Assembly: GCA_036924285.1 (NCBI GenBank)
Contig: JAYKYS010000017.1
Coordinates: 5,685,501-5,749,500, forward strand
Length of the DNA stretch: 64,000 nt
Direction: 5' to 3'
Origin: Asterella californica
Taxonomy: Eukaryota; Streptophyta; Marchantiopsida; Marchantiales; Aytoniaceae
Program-made: the position numbers and the translations under genes
The notes under the pieces: model-generated
The model's input: the letters and a program-made list of their open reading frames with translations, nothing else
Told to the model about the DNA's origin: nothing
Database searches by the model: none
In this document: positions 1 through 9,952 of the stretch, piece after piece
Layout of the letters: each line of letters starts with the position of its first letter
How positions within the stretch are numbered: the first letter of the stretch is position 1

Positions 1-1244
1 TCGATAGAGTGGATGTGTTGGTTGTCCAAGTCAGTGATGCACCATCTGGAGTTGTGGAAGCGGTCGATGATGAGTGGAAATGAGAATGCAGAATGTCTAT
101 AATCATCATGAAGAATTCTCGTCGTGTGGTGCTCACAGTTTGCAGGATTAGAGATTTTTTAAAATTTTTAAAGTTAATGACAGATTTATATAATTGAAAT
201 AACTTTATTACTTAAGATTGCACCTTGCTTAGCGGGAAGATGGTCTTAAGGGACTTTGTAAAGAGAAGTCGACTTCTTTCGAAGCTGGAAGATGGACGTC
301 TTCCGAGAAGACGTCTTCTGGATAGTGTTTTCAGGAAGACGGAAGACAGAAGCTGGAAGCCGGAAGACGGACATCTTCCGAGAAGACAATGACTGCGACT
401 TCGAGTACCAACTACACGCCACATAGGTAAGGGGTAGGTGCACCAACCAAGTAGTCATCATAGTGTGTAGTAGGTAGGTCGAAGTAATCGAACTCCATTA
501 CCTAAATCGCGCAAGGAAGATACAGGTCGGAGGCGCATTACCACAGAACACATTTGTTGCTTCCTGCTTCCATTTTGCTTCGATTCAGGCATTGAGGATC
601 GAGATTGGAAGCACGTAGGATCAAATTGGGGAGAGAGAACAAGCGAAGGCGTCTTCCAGCCAGGAAGTGCATTCGAATTGGGAGAGTAAGGAATCCTTGA
701 GGAGTTGGAAAATCAGAAATCAAAGATCGAGGTAGGAAATTGGTAGAGAAGTTGTGGAGTGCAGTAGCGAGCTTGATTGCAGAAGTAGTTAGATGCAGCT
801 CGAAATTGACGATAGAAGCAAGATCATGGTACCACATTGAAGACGAAATTGAAGAGCAAAAGCGCACAGAACACTGAAGAAGCAGCCAGAAGCAGTACTG
901 AGGTTCTTCCCATGTTCTTTCTCCTTCCCCACCGCTTCCCGCCTCTGAATTGAGGTTTCTCACGCTTCTCCGCTCACTTGCAGGAAGCCCATCGATCGAC
1001 TTCCTTATCCTAAACTTTCTTCTAAGAAAACTAGGTGCGGAAGCGCTATCCAATTTTTGTCAACCGTCTTCTCACTTCTTCCCGAGTTGAAATCGAGCTT
1101 CCTGCTTCCCATTCCAAAATTCGATACCATGACTATCAATTTTCTTACCCTACTGCGCCTTTGTTCCAGAATTAATGGACAGAAGATGCTTCTGAATGTC
1201 TGAACATCTTTAGAAGACGACTGTTTATAAATTCATATTGAGTA

Positions 1245-1260
1245 GATTGGATTGGATTGG
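1245..1260 (+). repeat. Short (ATTGG)n microsatellite in L1 leader
   Basis: Three tandem ATTGG units lie in the leader of the forward L1 arm. The reverse arm has the complementary, longer run at 10804-10827, so the repeat is ancestral to the family and its length varies between copies. Confidence 0.7.
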
Positions 1261-3574
1261 AATTTGTGTCAAGAGAAACTTGTACGAATCCTGAGTGAGC
1301 TTGCGAGTGGATTGTTGTTTCGAGAAGCAGAAAACTGGGAACCAGGTCTGTGTCTTCCCAATCTTCTCGACTTCTCAAATCCACATCTTCCTAGAGAGAC
1401 TAGAAGACTGGAAAGGCTGACAGAATGCGAGAGAAGACGTGAGGGTCCTTTACGGGATCTCTTCTGTCTGACCCATAGCAGTCTGTTCCTTTCTCAAACG
1501 TAGAAGAGAGTTGTGAGAAGCCTTGCTGGCAGAATCTGAAGAGAATGATCAAAGGTCATGTCTTCCAGTCCTGCAACAAGCTTCTTTTGAGAGTGTATGA
1601 GAGGTGAGGAGTCGGAAGAACAGAGTATGAATGTTTTGTGTCTGTTGTGAGGTTAGATTGTGTGTCGAAAGCCGAAGATAGATGAGACCAGTGATGAGAA
1701 GCTTGGCTGCGGGAAGTCTTCTGAGTACGTCAATTAACCAAAGCTGTCACGGAAGTCTTTCTGGAGGTCACTGTCACCGCAGGAGTCCTCATCCTTCTTC
1801 TGAACCATTTGTATACTCTGCTTCTCACGTATCTTGTTATCTTCTTTTAGGAAGTATGATGAATTGCAAGATGGATTATCTTCTTAAGAATCCATGCGAT
1901 GCATTGCTTAGTTAGGATTGTTAGATATAGCTCGAAAAACGAGAGCACTGTTAGAATCTCGGAAGACGGAATAGTTGTCTTCTGGAAGACTAGGTTCGTC
2001 TTCTGAGAGTGGAAGCGAGATTGTGAGGGTCGGGTAAGGACTGAGCTTTCGGCTCACAAGCAAGTATGTATAGCTTAGTGTAACAGAAGCTCAAAACATG
2101 TCGATGCATCCTCGAGAGTTGGTATTATCGACAGCAGAGTTGGCTCAGGTCAAACCTTACATTAAGTAGTTGGGCCTCGACTTCGTTCTGTGGAACTGGA
2201 ACCTCGCAGACCAAGGTATTCTGGAGGAGGTTTGAGCAGCACTGCCTCCACGCAATCTTGTACCTGTGAAGGTAAAGGTTGCTCGCAGAAGATCATCTTC
2301 CTGGACGGCGGAGTGGTGGCGCAGGGCTTTTCACAAGTCAGAAGCAGAGAACCGCTAGTACGAGTTAGAGAAGAAGATCTTACCGATGATATTTGAGAAG
2401 TGGTATGTATCTGGAAAAACTACATGTCTCTATCTGGAAGACAGACAGAGGAGGAACGTATAGAAGATAGAAGCTTACTGGGAGCCGAGGAAGCATCTTC
2501 TAGAGAAATTGTATCTTCATATTTTCCCCAAGGGAAAAACACAGAAGGTGAGATACCTTGGAGATCAGGATGTGGAGTTCCTGGAAGCTAGCTGGGAAGG
2601 ACAGATAGTCAATTGGGACACCTTCTTCCACACTTACATCTAGATCGAGCTAGTGTACTTGGGCACCCAACAGGAGGGCGCCTCACCCCCGTTCTTCTGT
2701 TATTTGTATGTGTCCAAGGGAGATTTGCAGGAAGACCAGTTGGCTAAGTATGGACCAGCAGGACAACTCGAGGTGAAAGAAGAGACCTCGGAGGAAGAAG
2801 ATCGGACAATGGTCATGTCTTCCTCTCCCACTTCAGTGTCTCAGGTAGGACCGGACACTCAGCAGAAGATGATTTTGGTGAGAGAAGATGATTCCAGCGG
2901 CACAGAAGACGCGTCGTCGCCGAGGAAGGTGGGACCTACGAGTGTGCCTAGGAAGAGCGCATCTTTCCAGACCATCCACTTTGGATCTGAGTCGGATTCT
3001 CAAGAGGAGACACCGAGCACCAAGATCACACAGAAGACAGCTTCTACGACTACATGGAGTTTTCCGAAGACTTCAGAAGCAGAGGTATGGGTTGACATTC
3101 CTACTGCGACTCGAAGAAGCGCAGCGAAGAGGATCGCTCCTACGATGGGAAGAGATCTTCCACCTTGGAAGATGAGAAGAGTAGCGTTTTCTCGTGCGTA
3201 GAAGCAGAAGACCACGATGGTAGAAGAGGCATCCTTGCCTCTAGAAGACAAGGAAGACGTCTCCGATCGATTCGAGGAGATGAACTTGTCTTCTATGAAA
3301 AGAAGGCTGGAAAAGTTCAGCGCCTTCTTCAATTTGGAGATCCAGCCAGCCATGGAGTTGGTTGAGAAGCATACGACGGCTCAAGAGAAGTCACTACGAT
3401 CTGGGTTCGGTCTGCGCACCTTGATGCAGCAGGAGGAGGTCCAGAAGAAGGTGGACACTCTGGAAGTCCACCTCCGCACACGGAGAAGCTCACAGCGAAG
3501 TACAAGACGGAAGCTTCTGCTTCTGCCAAGGAGTTGGTGCAATTGCGGAAGAGCAACCAGGAGTTGCTGACATG

Positions 3575-3579
3575 GCTGC
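3575..3579. repeat. Target-site duplication GCTGC, left copy (S1)
   Basis: GCTGC stands immediately left of the TG that starts the S1 insertion. The same pentamer follows the CA at its other end (6697-6701). Removing the insertion and one GCTGC restores an uninterrupted reading of the L1 coiled coil, codon for codon against the copy at 30,700. Confidence 0.85.
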
Positions 3580-4363
3580 TGTAATACACAAGAAAATCAA
3601 AAGATGCTCGAAAGTAGTAATTTAAGGATCGAACCCACAGAGATGCAAGTAAAGATCATCCAAAAGTAGTAAACACGTGACAAAGGTGATTCTTTATAGT
3701 TGTCTTTTATTCTCACGGGCAGAAATCAGTCCCGGTAGAGATCAAACTCAGATCTATCCAACAAGACAGAGTTGATAATCCTGACAAACAAACATAACAG
3801 ATACTGAACAGGTCAGGGACCTCAAGAAATAGATGAACAACAGAGAAACAGAGCCACGGACGGAAATGTCCCACGAGGAAGTACTGCTGAAGTGCTACTA
3901 GGTAGCCTCTAACACCATAAACGCTAAGTATCTTCACACTAAGTTACTTTCACTACTACTGCTCTCGGAAAACTCTGGCTAAGAAGACTCTTCTTCCGCC
4001 GAAGTACCAGACTGAACTCCTTCCTAAGTGTTCCACCAAAGAACAACTTCTTCCGAAGTCAACTTCGCCCAAGAACGTCTTCGTAGGAAACTAACTTCGC
4101 AGATGCTGGTCTATTCTCAGTCTTCGCCGTAAACGTTCTACTCTGATTTCAAATGTCAACAGCAAATGCTTCGGCACCCAAACTAATTCCTACCACAGCA
4201 AACTACGATACTTCGTAGGTAAATCCTTCGCAGAAGACAAAACACAATGGCTCCGTAAACTCAGGAAATAGAAAACTCAAAAATGATAAAACACATAGAG
4301 GTCCTGAATACGAACAACACAATGCTTATATACAGATTTTCCCGAAGATGACGGATCTTCTTC

Positions 4364-6208
4364 CTAAGAAGTCGGGCGTACTTCTGGACCGTCGGATGAA
4401 GGTCCTGTGTCCGAAACGACACCAGGAACGACACCGCTTTCTACCGCTAACTCTCTACCTATCTCGCAAACTGAGAACTCTACGGTTGCTCTAACCTCCC
4501 TAAGCTCTCTAACTACTCGCTGTCCTAACCTAGCTACCCGGTTCCTAGCTGAAGTACCCTCCGCATCTGCAGCTAAGAACTCCTCTCTAACCTGGCGAAG
4601 AAATCCCGCTTCTTCGGTGTCCAGCTCAACGGCGAAGTAGTTCTTCAGTACCGGCTCGATCCTACTCCGAAGTTGAGCACTCAGTTCCTCGGCTTTGATG
4701 ACGCGATGCTTCAGATCCTCCACTTCCTTGGTCATGGCAGCAACAGTGTCCTGATACCTGTTTCGCTGTCCACGCATGTCATCCAAATCCTTCTTCATCA
4801 AAGACAGAACCTTCTCATGCTCGTTGTCGCGATCAATCTTCTGCCGAAGAAGCTCCTCCTTCTCTGATGTCACACTCTTCAGTTCATCGGTCCTCGTCTG
4901 CGCCTCCTTCTGGGCCATGCGAAGTGCTGTTCGTAAATTCTCCTTCTCTTCCTTCCAGTTGCCTCGGCCGAAGTGCATCGTATGCACTAACTCTGCCAGG
5001 TTCAGCTTCCTACCGACGACTTCCTCGTAGGTCCCGCGGTTCGCTTCCAAGCTGTACAGTAACGGTACAACTACATCTTTGAGGTAATCCGCCGAAGAAG
5101 CTAATCGTTCGATCTCACCAACTGTCGATGGAGAAACAGCACTCTTCGGTGTAGTGGCAACGTCCTTCTCCATGTGAGGGGTGCTCCCTTCCTCGGCTTC
5201 CTCTTCAACTGCTTCATCGTCGGTCCGGACCGTCTTTGTCATCTTCATCTTCTTCCGAGACTTCTGCACAGACCTTGGCGTCTCTTCCAGAGGTTTCTTC
5301 CTTCCACTTGTGCGAATCGGAGGAGATACCTCAACTACATCTTCGTCTTCGGCCGGAGTAACTACTTCGGGCGTCTTCTCTGCAGCTGGTGTTGAAGTCG
5401 ATGCCTCCTGCCTCGGCGTAGTGTCAGCCGCTACTTCGGTCGCTGCTTCGGTCGCTGCTTCCTCGGTCTCGATTTCATCGAAGAACTTCTCAAGTTGCAC
5501 GTCTCGGGCTGGAGTCTGCACTACTTGAAATTCTTCATCCTCGGCAGCTGCGGTAAAGCCTAACTTCGTCTGTTGTGCCTCAGATAGCAACCCCATCCCC
5601 ATATAGAACACCGATACAAAGGGTCCTATGTACGCCAAGTCATTCGCATTCCAAAGCTTCAGCACATGTCGGTGGATGATCCTCGTCCAATGTGCTCTTC
5701 TTCCGGCGAAGAGCTGCTCGATGAAATTGATTTGCCAATTCGACATGTATGTCGTTCTTCGTGGCCTGAAGATCGTCATAATCGCATCGGCTACTTCTCT
5801 CTTTTTCGGATCGCAGTAATCGCTTGTCCGGTAGCCGTTCCTCCCTAGAGGTAATTCCTTGAACAGATTCGGGAAGTTCTTCACTGCTTCGGGCGAAGCC
5901 GCGGCAGCTATGGTATCAAAAAGAAGATCACCTTCCCGACCTGCATCGTCGATTCCCAAGACACTGGACCAGTGAGCTTCGGTCCAGTTACAGGGTCGCC
6001 CATAGTGATCATCGGCCGGATGCTGCTTGCAAATCTTCAACTCATGCACCAATTTGGAGGAAACCATCCCCCACCAAGGAAGCAAGAGGAACGATAATCC
6101 CATTTCCTCGAGGTCCTTGTCATAACGGCGAAGAGCTAGTCGATTAACTTCAAAGGATCGGAGCCTCGACGCCTTAGTCGTCTGCATCCCGCGCATCCCT
6201 AGGATCAC
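4364..6208 (-). CDS. Intact 614-aa LTR-encoded coiled-coil protein (S1)
   Basis: The ORF is uninterrupted and lies wholly inside the S1 LTR. Residues 1-210 look globular and Trp/His-rich, with W174-x4-H179 and Y193-I-G195 in the same order as the W-x4-H...YLG motif of the L1 LTR ORF. Residues 220-300 are acidic and Thr/Pro/Ala-rich. Residues 301-325 are strongly basic (GRKKP...KSRKKMKM), resembling a nuclear localisation signal. Residues about 418-515 have heptad-like Leu/Val spacing with many Glu/Lys/Arg, typical of a coiled coil. There is no CCHC knuckle, protease, RT or integrase motif. I do not recognise the family; a Gag-like or plant-transposon accessory protein is possible. It is the longest clean ORF on its strand, which suggests recent amplification or selection. 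Confidence 0.7.
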   Translation of the reverse strand: MILGMRGMQTTKASRLRSFEVNRLALRRYDKDLEEMGLSFLLLPWWGMVSSKLVHELKICKQHPADDHYGRPCNWTEAHWSSVLGIDDAGREGDLLFDTIAAAASPEAVKNFPNLFKELPLGRNGYRTSDYCDPKKREVADAIMTIFRPRRTTYMSNWQINFIEQLFAGRRAHWTRIIHRHVLKLWNANDLAYIGPFVSVFYMGMGLLSEAQQTKLGFTAAAEDEEFQVVQTPARDVQLEKFFDEIETEEAATEAATEVAADTTPRQEASTSTPAAEKTPEVVTPAEDEDVVEVSPPIRTSGRKKPLEETPRSVQKSRKKMKMTKTVRTDDEAVEEEAEEGSTPHMEKDVATTPKSAVSPSTVGEIERLASSADYLKDVVVPLLYSLEANRGTYEEVVGRKLNLAELVHTMHFGRGNWKEEKENLRTALRMAQKEAQTRTDELKSVTSEKEELLRQKIDRDNEHEKVLSLMKKDLDDMRGQRNRYQDTVAAMTKEVEDLKHRVIKAEELSAQLRSRIEPVLKNYFAVELDTEEAGFLRQVREEFLAADAEGTSARNRVARLGQRVVRELREVRATVEFSVCEIGRELAVESGVVPGVVSDTGPSSDGPEVRPTS

Positions 6209-6360
6209 TGCAACGATCTTCGCTACAAACGGATTCTTCGCTGCAATCCTTTCCTCGCCCGTAACTGATGTACTTTGGCGTTCGATAAATGCGGCTCGCT
6301 GCGTCCTGCTATCGCTCGCTCTGGGAATAGTAAAACAGTAAAGTAAACAACTTGTTACCT

Positions 6361-6368
6361 TGCTTATA
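6361..6368 (-). promoter_or_regulatory. Possible TATA element upstream of the S1 ORF
   Basis: TATAAGCA on the minus strand lies about 155 bases upstream of the S1 ATG and inside the 5' third of the LTR, where an LTR promoter is expected. The evidence is motif plus position only. Confidence 0.3.
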
Positions 6369-6696
6369 TCCCGCGATAGGCTTTCCTACACGTGCCGAAG
6401 TTAGGGTTTTCCTCTTGACGACTGACATTCTTCAGTCGGCTGTAACTTCGTCGTTCGGTCTCTGATTGCCTCGCACAACATATCGTTAGAAAGCTCTTCG
6501 CCCGAGGAATTCATCTATGAGGAAATCATCTTTCAGTGTCTCCATAGATTCGATAAATTCCTCCAGAACTGGGATTCTTCACTAAACTTCTAATTAATAC
6601 TATTCTACTCATATCGTTTATCTTCTATCATCTATTCTTCTTATTTACTTTACAATTAATCAATTAATTAACAAAACGAAAAACCAAGGCTTCACA

Positions 6697-6701
6697 GCTG
6701 C
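6697..6701. repeat. Target-site duplication GCTGC, right copy (S1)
   Basis: This is the second GCTGC, directly after the CA end of S1. It continues into CAGCAGCGCGAGCAG, the resumed coiled-coil codons of the host L1 ORF. Confidence 0.85.
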
Positions 6702-7883
6702 AGCAGCGCGAGCAGGAGGTTCTGTGAAATAGTGAGAAGCTCACTGACCTCGCAGAAGAGAATACAACTTGGAGAGCATTGCGGAAAGCCGCGGAAGCTC
6801 ACGCCGCAGCAGAGAAGAAGCAGCGGGAGGAAGCAGAAGTCCGAGCGCAGGAGATCATGACGTAGATGGTAGAGGCACTTCAGAAGAAGTTCAATTTCAC
6901 CACGAGTAGGAAGCTTCTCACCCTGGTTCGTGAGTGGGATGACGATTCTAGAGAGATGTTAGTGGATTGCGAGGACAACTTGTTCTGCTATCTGGATCGG
7001 CATATCGAGGGTTTGAAGACTCTTTACGGTCTTTTCTCGATTTCTGAACACGCAGCTACGTCTTCTCAAGCACCAAGACCAGCAGCAGGCTCGGATCTTG
7101 ACAAAGAGGAGTTTGACCTCGCTGTCCACTTGGTAGTGACAGCGTTGGAAGTCGAGAAGATCCCAGAAGAAGTCCCGGAAGACAAGATGTCTTCTGGAAG
7201 ACCGAAAAACAAGAAGCAAAGGTGTCTTCTCAGGTGTTTCGAATGGAGGAGGTGACTTCCTCTGACCACCGTGAGATCACCCCAGCTCAAAATATCGAAC
7301 AGGTGCTTCAGAAGAACTTGAAAGCGTAGGTGGACTCCGCTTCCCAGAAGTCTCTTCCGTCTTCCGAAGCCGCCTCAGAAGCCAACATCACGAACATTGA
7401 GGAAGAAGCCACCTCAGCCGCATCCGAGGTACCAGCAGAGCTTCTCACTTTATCAGAAGTTGAATTAGGAGATCAGATAGGAGAGGATCCAGTGGAGATC
7501 GCATTTGACGATCAGGAGTAGACAGCAAGATAAGAAGACAGTTGACTTGTCTAATTTTGATAAGAAGTAGAATCTACTATTTTAAGAAAGAACAACTCCC
7601 TTTGTGTTTTTAGATGACTGTCCATGTGACGAGATAGGCAACAGTAGGTAGTAGAAAGCAGTTCTAAACTAAGAAGGGAACCGAAGCCTTGGGAGGTGGT
7701 GGTCTTCTGATAGCGCTCCATTTTGCTTGGCTGTGAGTTGAGATTGGAAGGGATCTCTCTCCTGCGATTCAAGGAGATAGTATAAGGATGATACCTAGAT
7801 AAGATTCAGTGCGCACATTCTCTACTCCTAGCACCTTTTTTGCTACGCACACAATTCTACTGATAGCATGCATTTTCTACACT

Positions 7884-9952
7884 TCAGAGTAGGTCTGTAC
7901 CTCCGCTCACAGCAAGAAATCGATAGGATGTAGAATAGGAGTAGACTACTTCCCATCTTCCAGAAGACACCTTGTTTTCTAGGGCTTCTTTTGTGATCTT
8001 CTCAGCTTCCAGCGCTGTCACTACCAAGTAGACAGCGAGGTCAAACTCCTCCTTCTCCAAATCTGTCCCGATCGCTGGTCCTGGAGCATAAGAAGATGTA
8101 GCTGCTGGCTGTGAGATCGAGGGAAGATCATAAAGCATCTTCAAGCCCTCAATCTGCCGATCCAGGTAGCGGAACATGTTGTTCTTGCACTCCACTAACA
8201 TCACCCTGCAATCATCATCCCACTCCCTAGCTAGGGTGAGAAGCTTCCTACCCGCGGTGAAGTTGAACTTCTTGCGAAGTGCTTTCATCGTTTGCGCCAT
8301 AAGTTCATTCGCTCGAGCTTCTACTTCTTCTCGCTGCGTCTTCTCTGCTGCAGTTTGTGCTTCTACGACTTCCCGCAATGCCCTCCATGTCGTCTTTTCT
8401 TCTACGAGAGAGGTGATCTTGCCTCTGACCCGCATGACCTCCTGGTCACGCTGTTGTAGACGTGCTTGCAACTCTTGGTTGCTATTCCTCAACTGTGCTG
8501 ACTTCTTGACAGAAGCGACTGCTTCCGCCTTGTACCTTGATGCAAGCTTCTCCGTGGTGCGGAGATTGACTTCCAGCGTGTCCATCTTCTTCTGGACATC
8601 TTCCTGTTGCATCAGGGTACGCAGATCGAATCCAAGCCGCAGTGGCTTCTCCTGAGCCATTGCGCACTTCTCCACCAACTTCATGGCTGGCTGGATCTCT
8701 GAATGAAAGAAGGCGCTGAATTCCTCAAACCTTCTTCTCGCAGAAGACAAGTTCATCTCCACAATCCGATCGGAGGTGTCTTCCGTGTCTTCCAGAGGCA
8801 AGGATGCCTCTTCCACCATTGTGATCTGCTGCTTCTGCACGCGGGAATACGTTACTCTTCTTATCTTCCGAGATGGAAGATCTCTTCCCATTGCAGGAGC
8901 GGTTCTCTTCGCTGCGCTTCCTCGAGTCGCAGTCGGAATGTCAACCCATACTTCGGCTTCTGGAGTCTTCGGAATACTCCCTATAGTTGCAGAAACTGTC
9001 TTCTGTGTGGTTTTGGTGCTCAGCGTCTCCTCATGAGAATCCGACTCCGATCCAGAATGAATGATCGAGAAAGAGGTGATCTTCTTAAGCACACTCCTAG
9101 GTCTCATCTTCCTCGGCGGTGAAGCGTCTTTCGTACCGCTGGAGTCGTCTTCTCGCACCAGAAGCGTCTTTTGATGATTACCCGGTCTTGTCTAAGGCAC
9201 TAAAGTGGGAGGGGGAGTTACGGCTGCTGCTCGATCTTCTTCTGCCAAGGTTTCTTCCTTCACCTCGCACTGTCATGTTGGTCCATACCTTGCCAATTGA
9301 TCTTTTGTCAAGTCCCCTTGGACACGTACAGATAACAGAAGAACGGGGTGAGGTACCCTCATGCTGGGGTGCCCAATTATACCAACTCTGTCTGAACGTA
9401 AGCATGGAAGAAGGTGTCCCAATTGATGGGCAGTCCCTTCCAGATGACTTCTAAGAACTCCACGTCCTGATCTCCAAGGTATCTCGTCTTCTGTGCTTTC
9501 CCCTTGGGAAAGCACAGAAGACGAAAGAAATGAAGTGAAGAAATAACTTCACCAGAAGACGCTTCCGTGGCTCTCGGTAAGCTTCTACCTTCCATTCATT
9601 CCTCCCCTGTCTATCTTCCAGGAAGAGGCAAGTCGTGCTTCCAGACACATGTCACTTCTTTGAGCTAGGTAAGATCTTCTTCTTGAGCTCGTACCCTCGG
9701 TTTTCGGATTCTGACATATGAAAGGCCCTGTGCCATCACTCTGTCGTCCAAGAAGATGGTCTTCCTCGAGCGACCTCTACCTTCGCAGGTACAAGGTTAC
9801 GAAAAGGCAATGCTGCCTAAACCTCCTCCAGAAGATCTTGGTCCGCGAGGTTCTAGCCCACAGCAGAAGTCGAGATCCAACTCCTTGATGAAGGGTTTGG
9901 CCTCTACCAATTCTGCGACCGGTAACACCAACCCTCGAGGATGCATCGACAT
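7884..9952 (-). pseudogene. L1 LTR ORF, reverse copy, C-terminally fused
   Basis: The start codon (complement of 9950-9952) aligns with the L1 ORF ATG. The N-terminal part (9952 down to about 9160) has stops and frame changes. The stretch from about 9158 to 7950 is open for more than 400 codons and contains the acidic region, basic patch, coiled coil and the conserved block KKFNFTAGRKLL...YLDRQIEG. After the residues SSGR the match to the other copies stops and the frame runs 27 residues into unrelated DNA before ending at 7884. The C-terminal Glu-rich tail is therefore missing. No function is assigned. Confidence 0.7.

Larger units (their letters stand above)
3580..6696 (-). mobile_element. 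S1: complete solo LTR (3.1 kb) carrying an ORF
   Basis: The unit has TG...CA ends (TGTAATACAC... and ...GGCTTCACA on the + strand) and a perfect 5-bp target duplication GCTGC on both sides. No reverse transcriptase, integrase or internal repeat is present, so it behaves as a single LTR of about 3.1 kb left by LTR-LTR recombination. Orientation is reverse, judged from its ORF and from the motif TCTGTGGGTTCGAT near its 3' end (complement of about 3636-3649). The L1 LTR has the related CTCTGTGGGAACGAT near its own 3' end at about 33131. The two families therefore share LTR organisation although their sequences differ. An alternative is a non-autonomous element with an unrecognised replication route. 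Confidence 0.8.
2098..7521 (+). pseudogene. L1 LTR ORF (coiled-coil protein), disrupted forward copy
   Basis: The start ATG at 2098 aligns with the ATG at 29262 of the better preserved copy: both begin Met-Ser/Thr-Met-His-Pro-Arg. The order is the same as there: N-terminal globular region, the W-x4-H-x8-YLG motif near 2607-2665, an acidic stretch, a basic patch (about 3120-3200), and a coiled coil cut at 3579 by the S1 insertion and resumed at 6697. The C-terminal part ends with a TAG at 7521. Damage includes in-frame stops in the N-terminal part. A GCG-CAG to GCG-TAG change near 3200 is consistent with cytosine deamination. A 1-bp deletion near 3485 shifts the frame (cgcacacgg against cgcaccacgg in the other copy). 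Function is unknown; it cannot make full-length protein. Confidence 0.75.
125..7945 (+). mobile_element. L1-family long LTR, forward arm, 3'-truncated and interrupted
   Basis: The copy begins TGTGGTGCTCAC at 125, matching the starts of the L1 LTRs at 24023 (TGTGGTGCCCAC) and 27287 (TGTGATGCCCAC). Homology to the 27287-33192 LTR then continues through the leader (GGTGCGGAAGCGCT at about 1036) and the LTR ORF, and fades in the region after the ORF stop at 7521. A 3,117-bp solo LTR (S1) is inserted at 3580-6696. Near 7945 the sequence switches to a reverse-strand copy of the same family, so the last part of the LTR is absent. I read this as a solo or truncated LTR. No pol sequence accompanies it. 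The 3' limit is uncertain by several tens of bases. Confidence 0.75.

Noticed and set aside
538..1053. Reverse-strand ORF of 171 codons in the forward L1 arm
   Set aside because: It is antisense to the LTR/leader, and the frame is not retained in the other L1 copies.
4776..5528. Forward ORFs of 70-115 codons opposite the S1 gene
   Set aside because: They are Ser/Phe-rich antisense shadows of the Glu/Lys/Thr-rich 614-codon ORF.
8176..9122. Forward ORFs of 86-159 codons opposite the reverse L1 ORF
   Set aside because: They are antisense shadows of a long acidic coiled-coil frame; the true frame has the conserved motifs.
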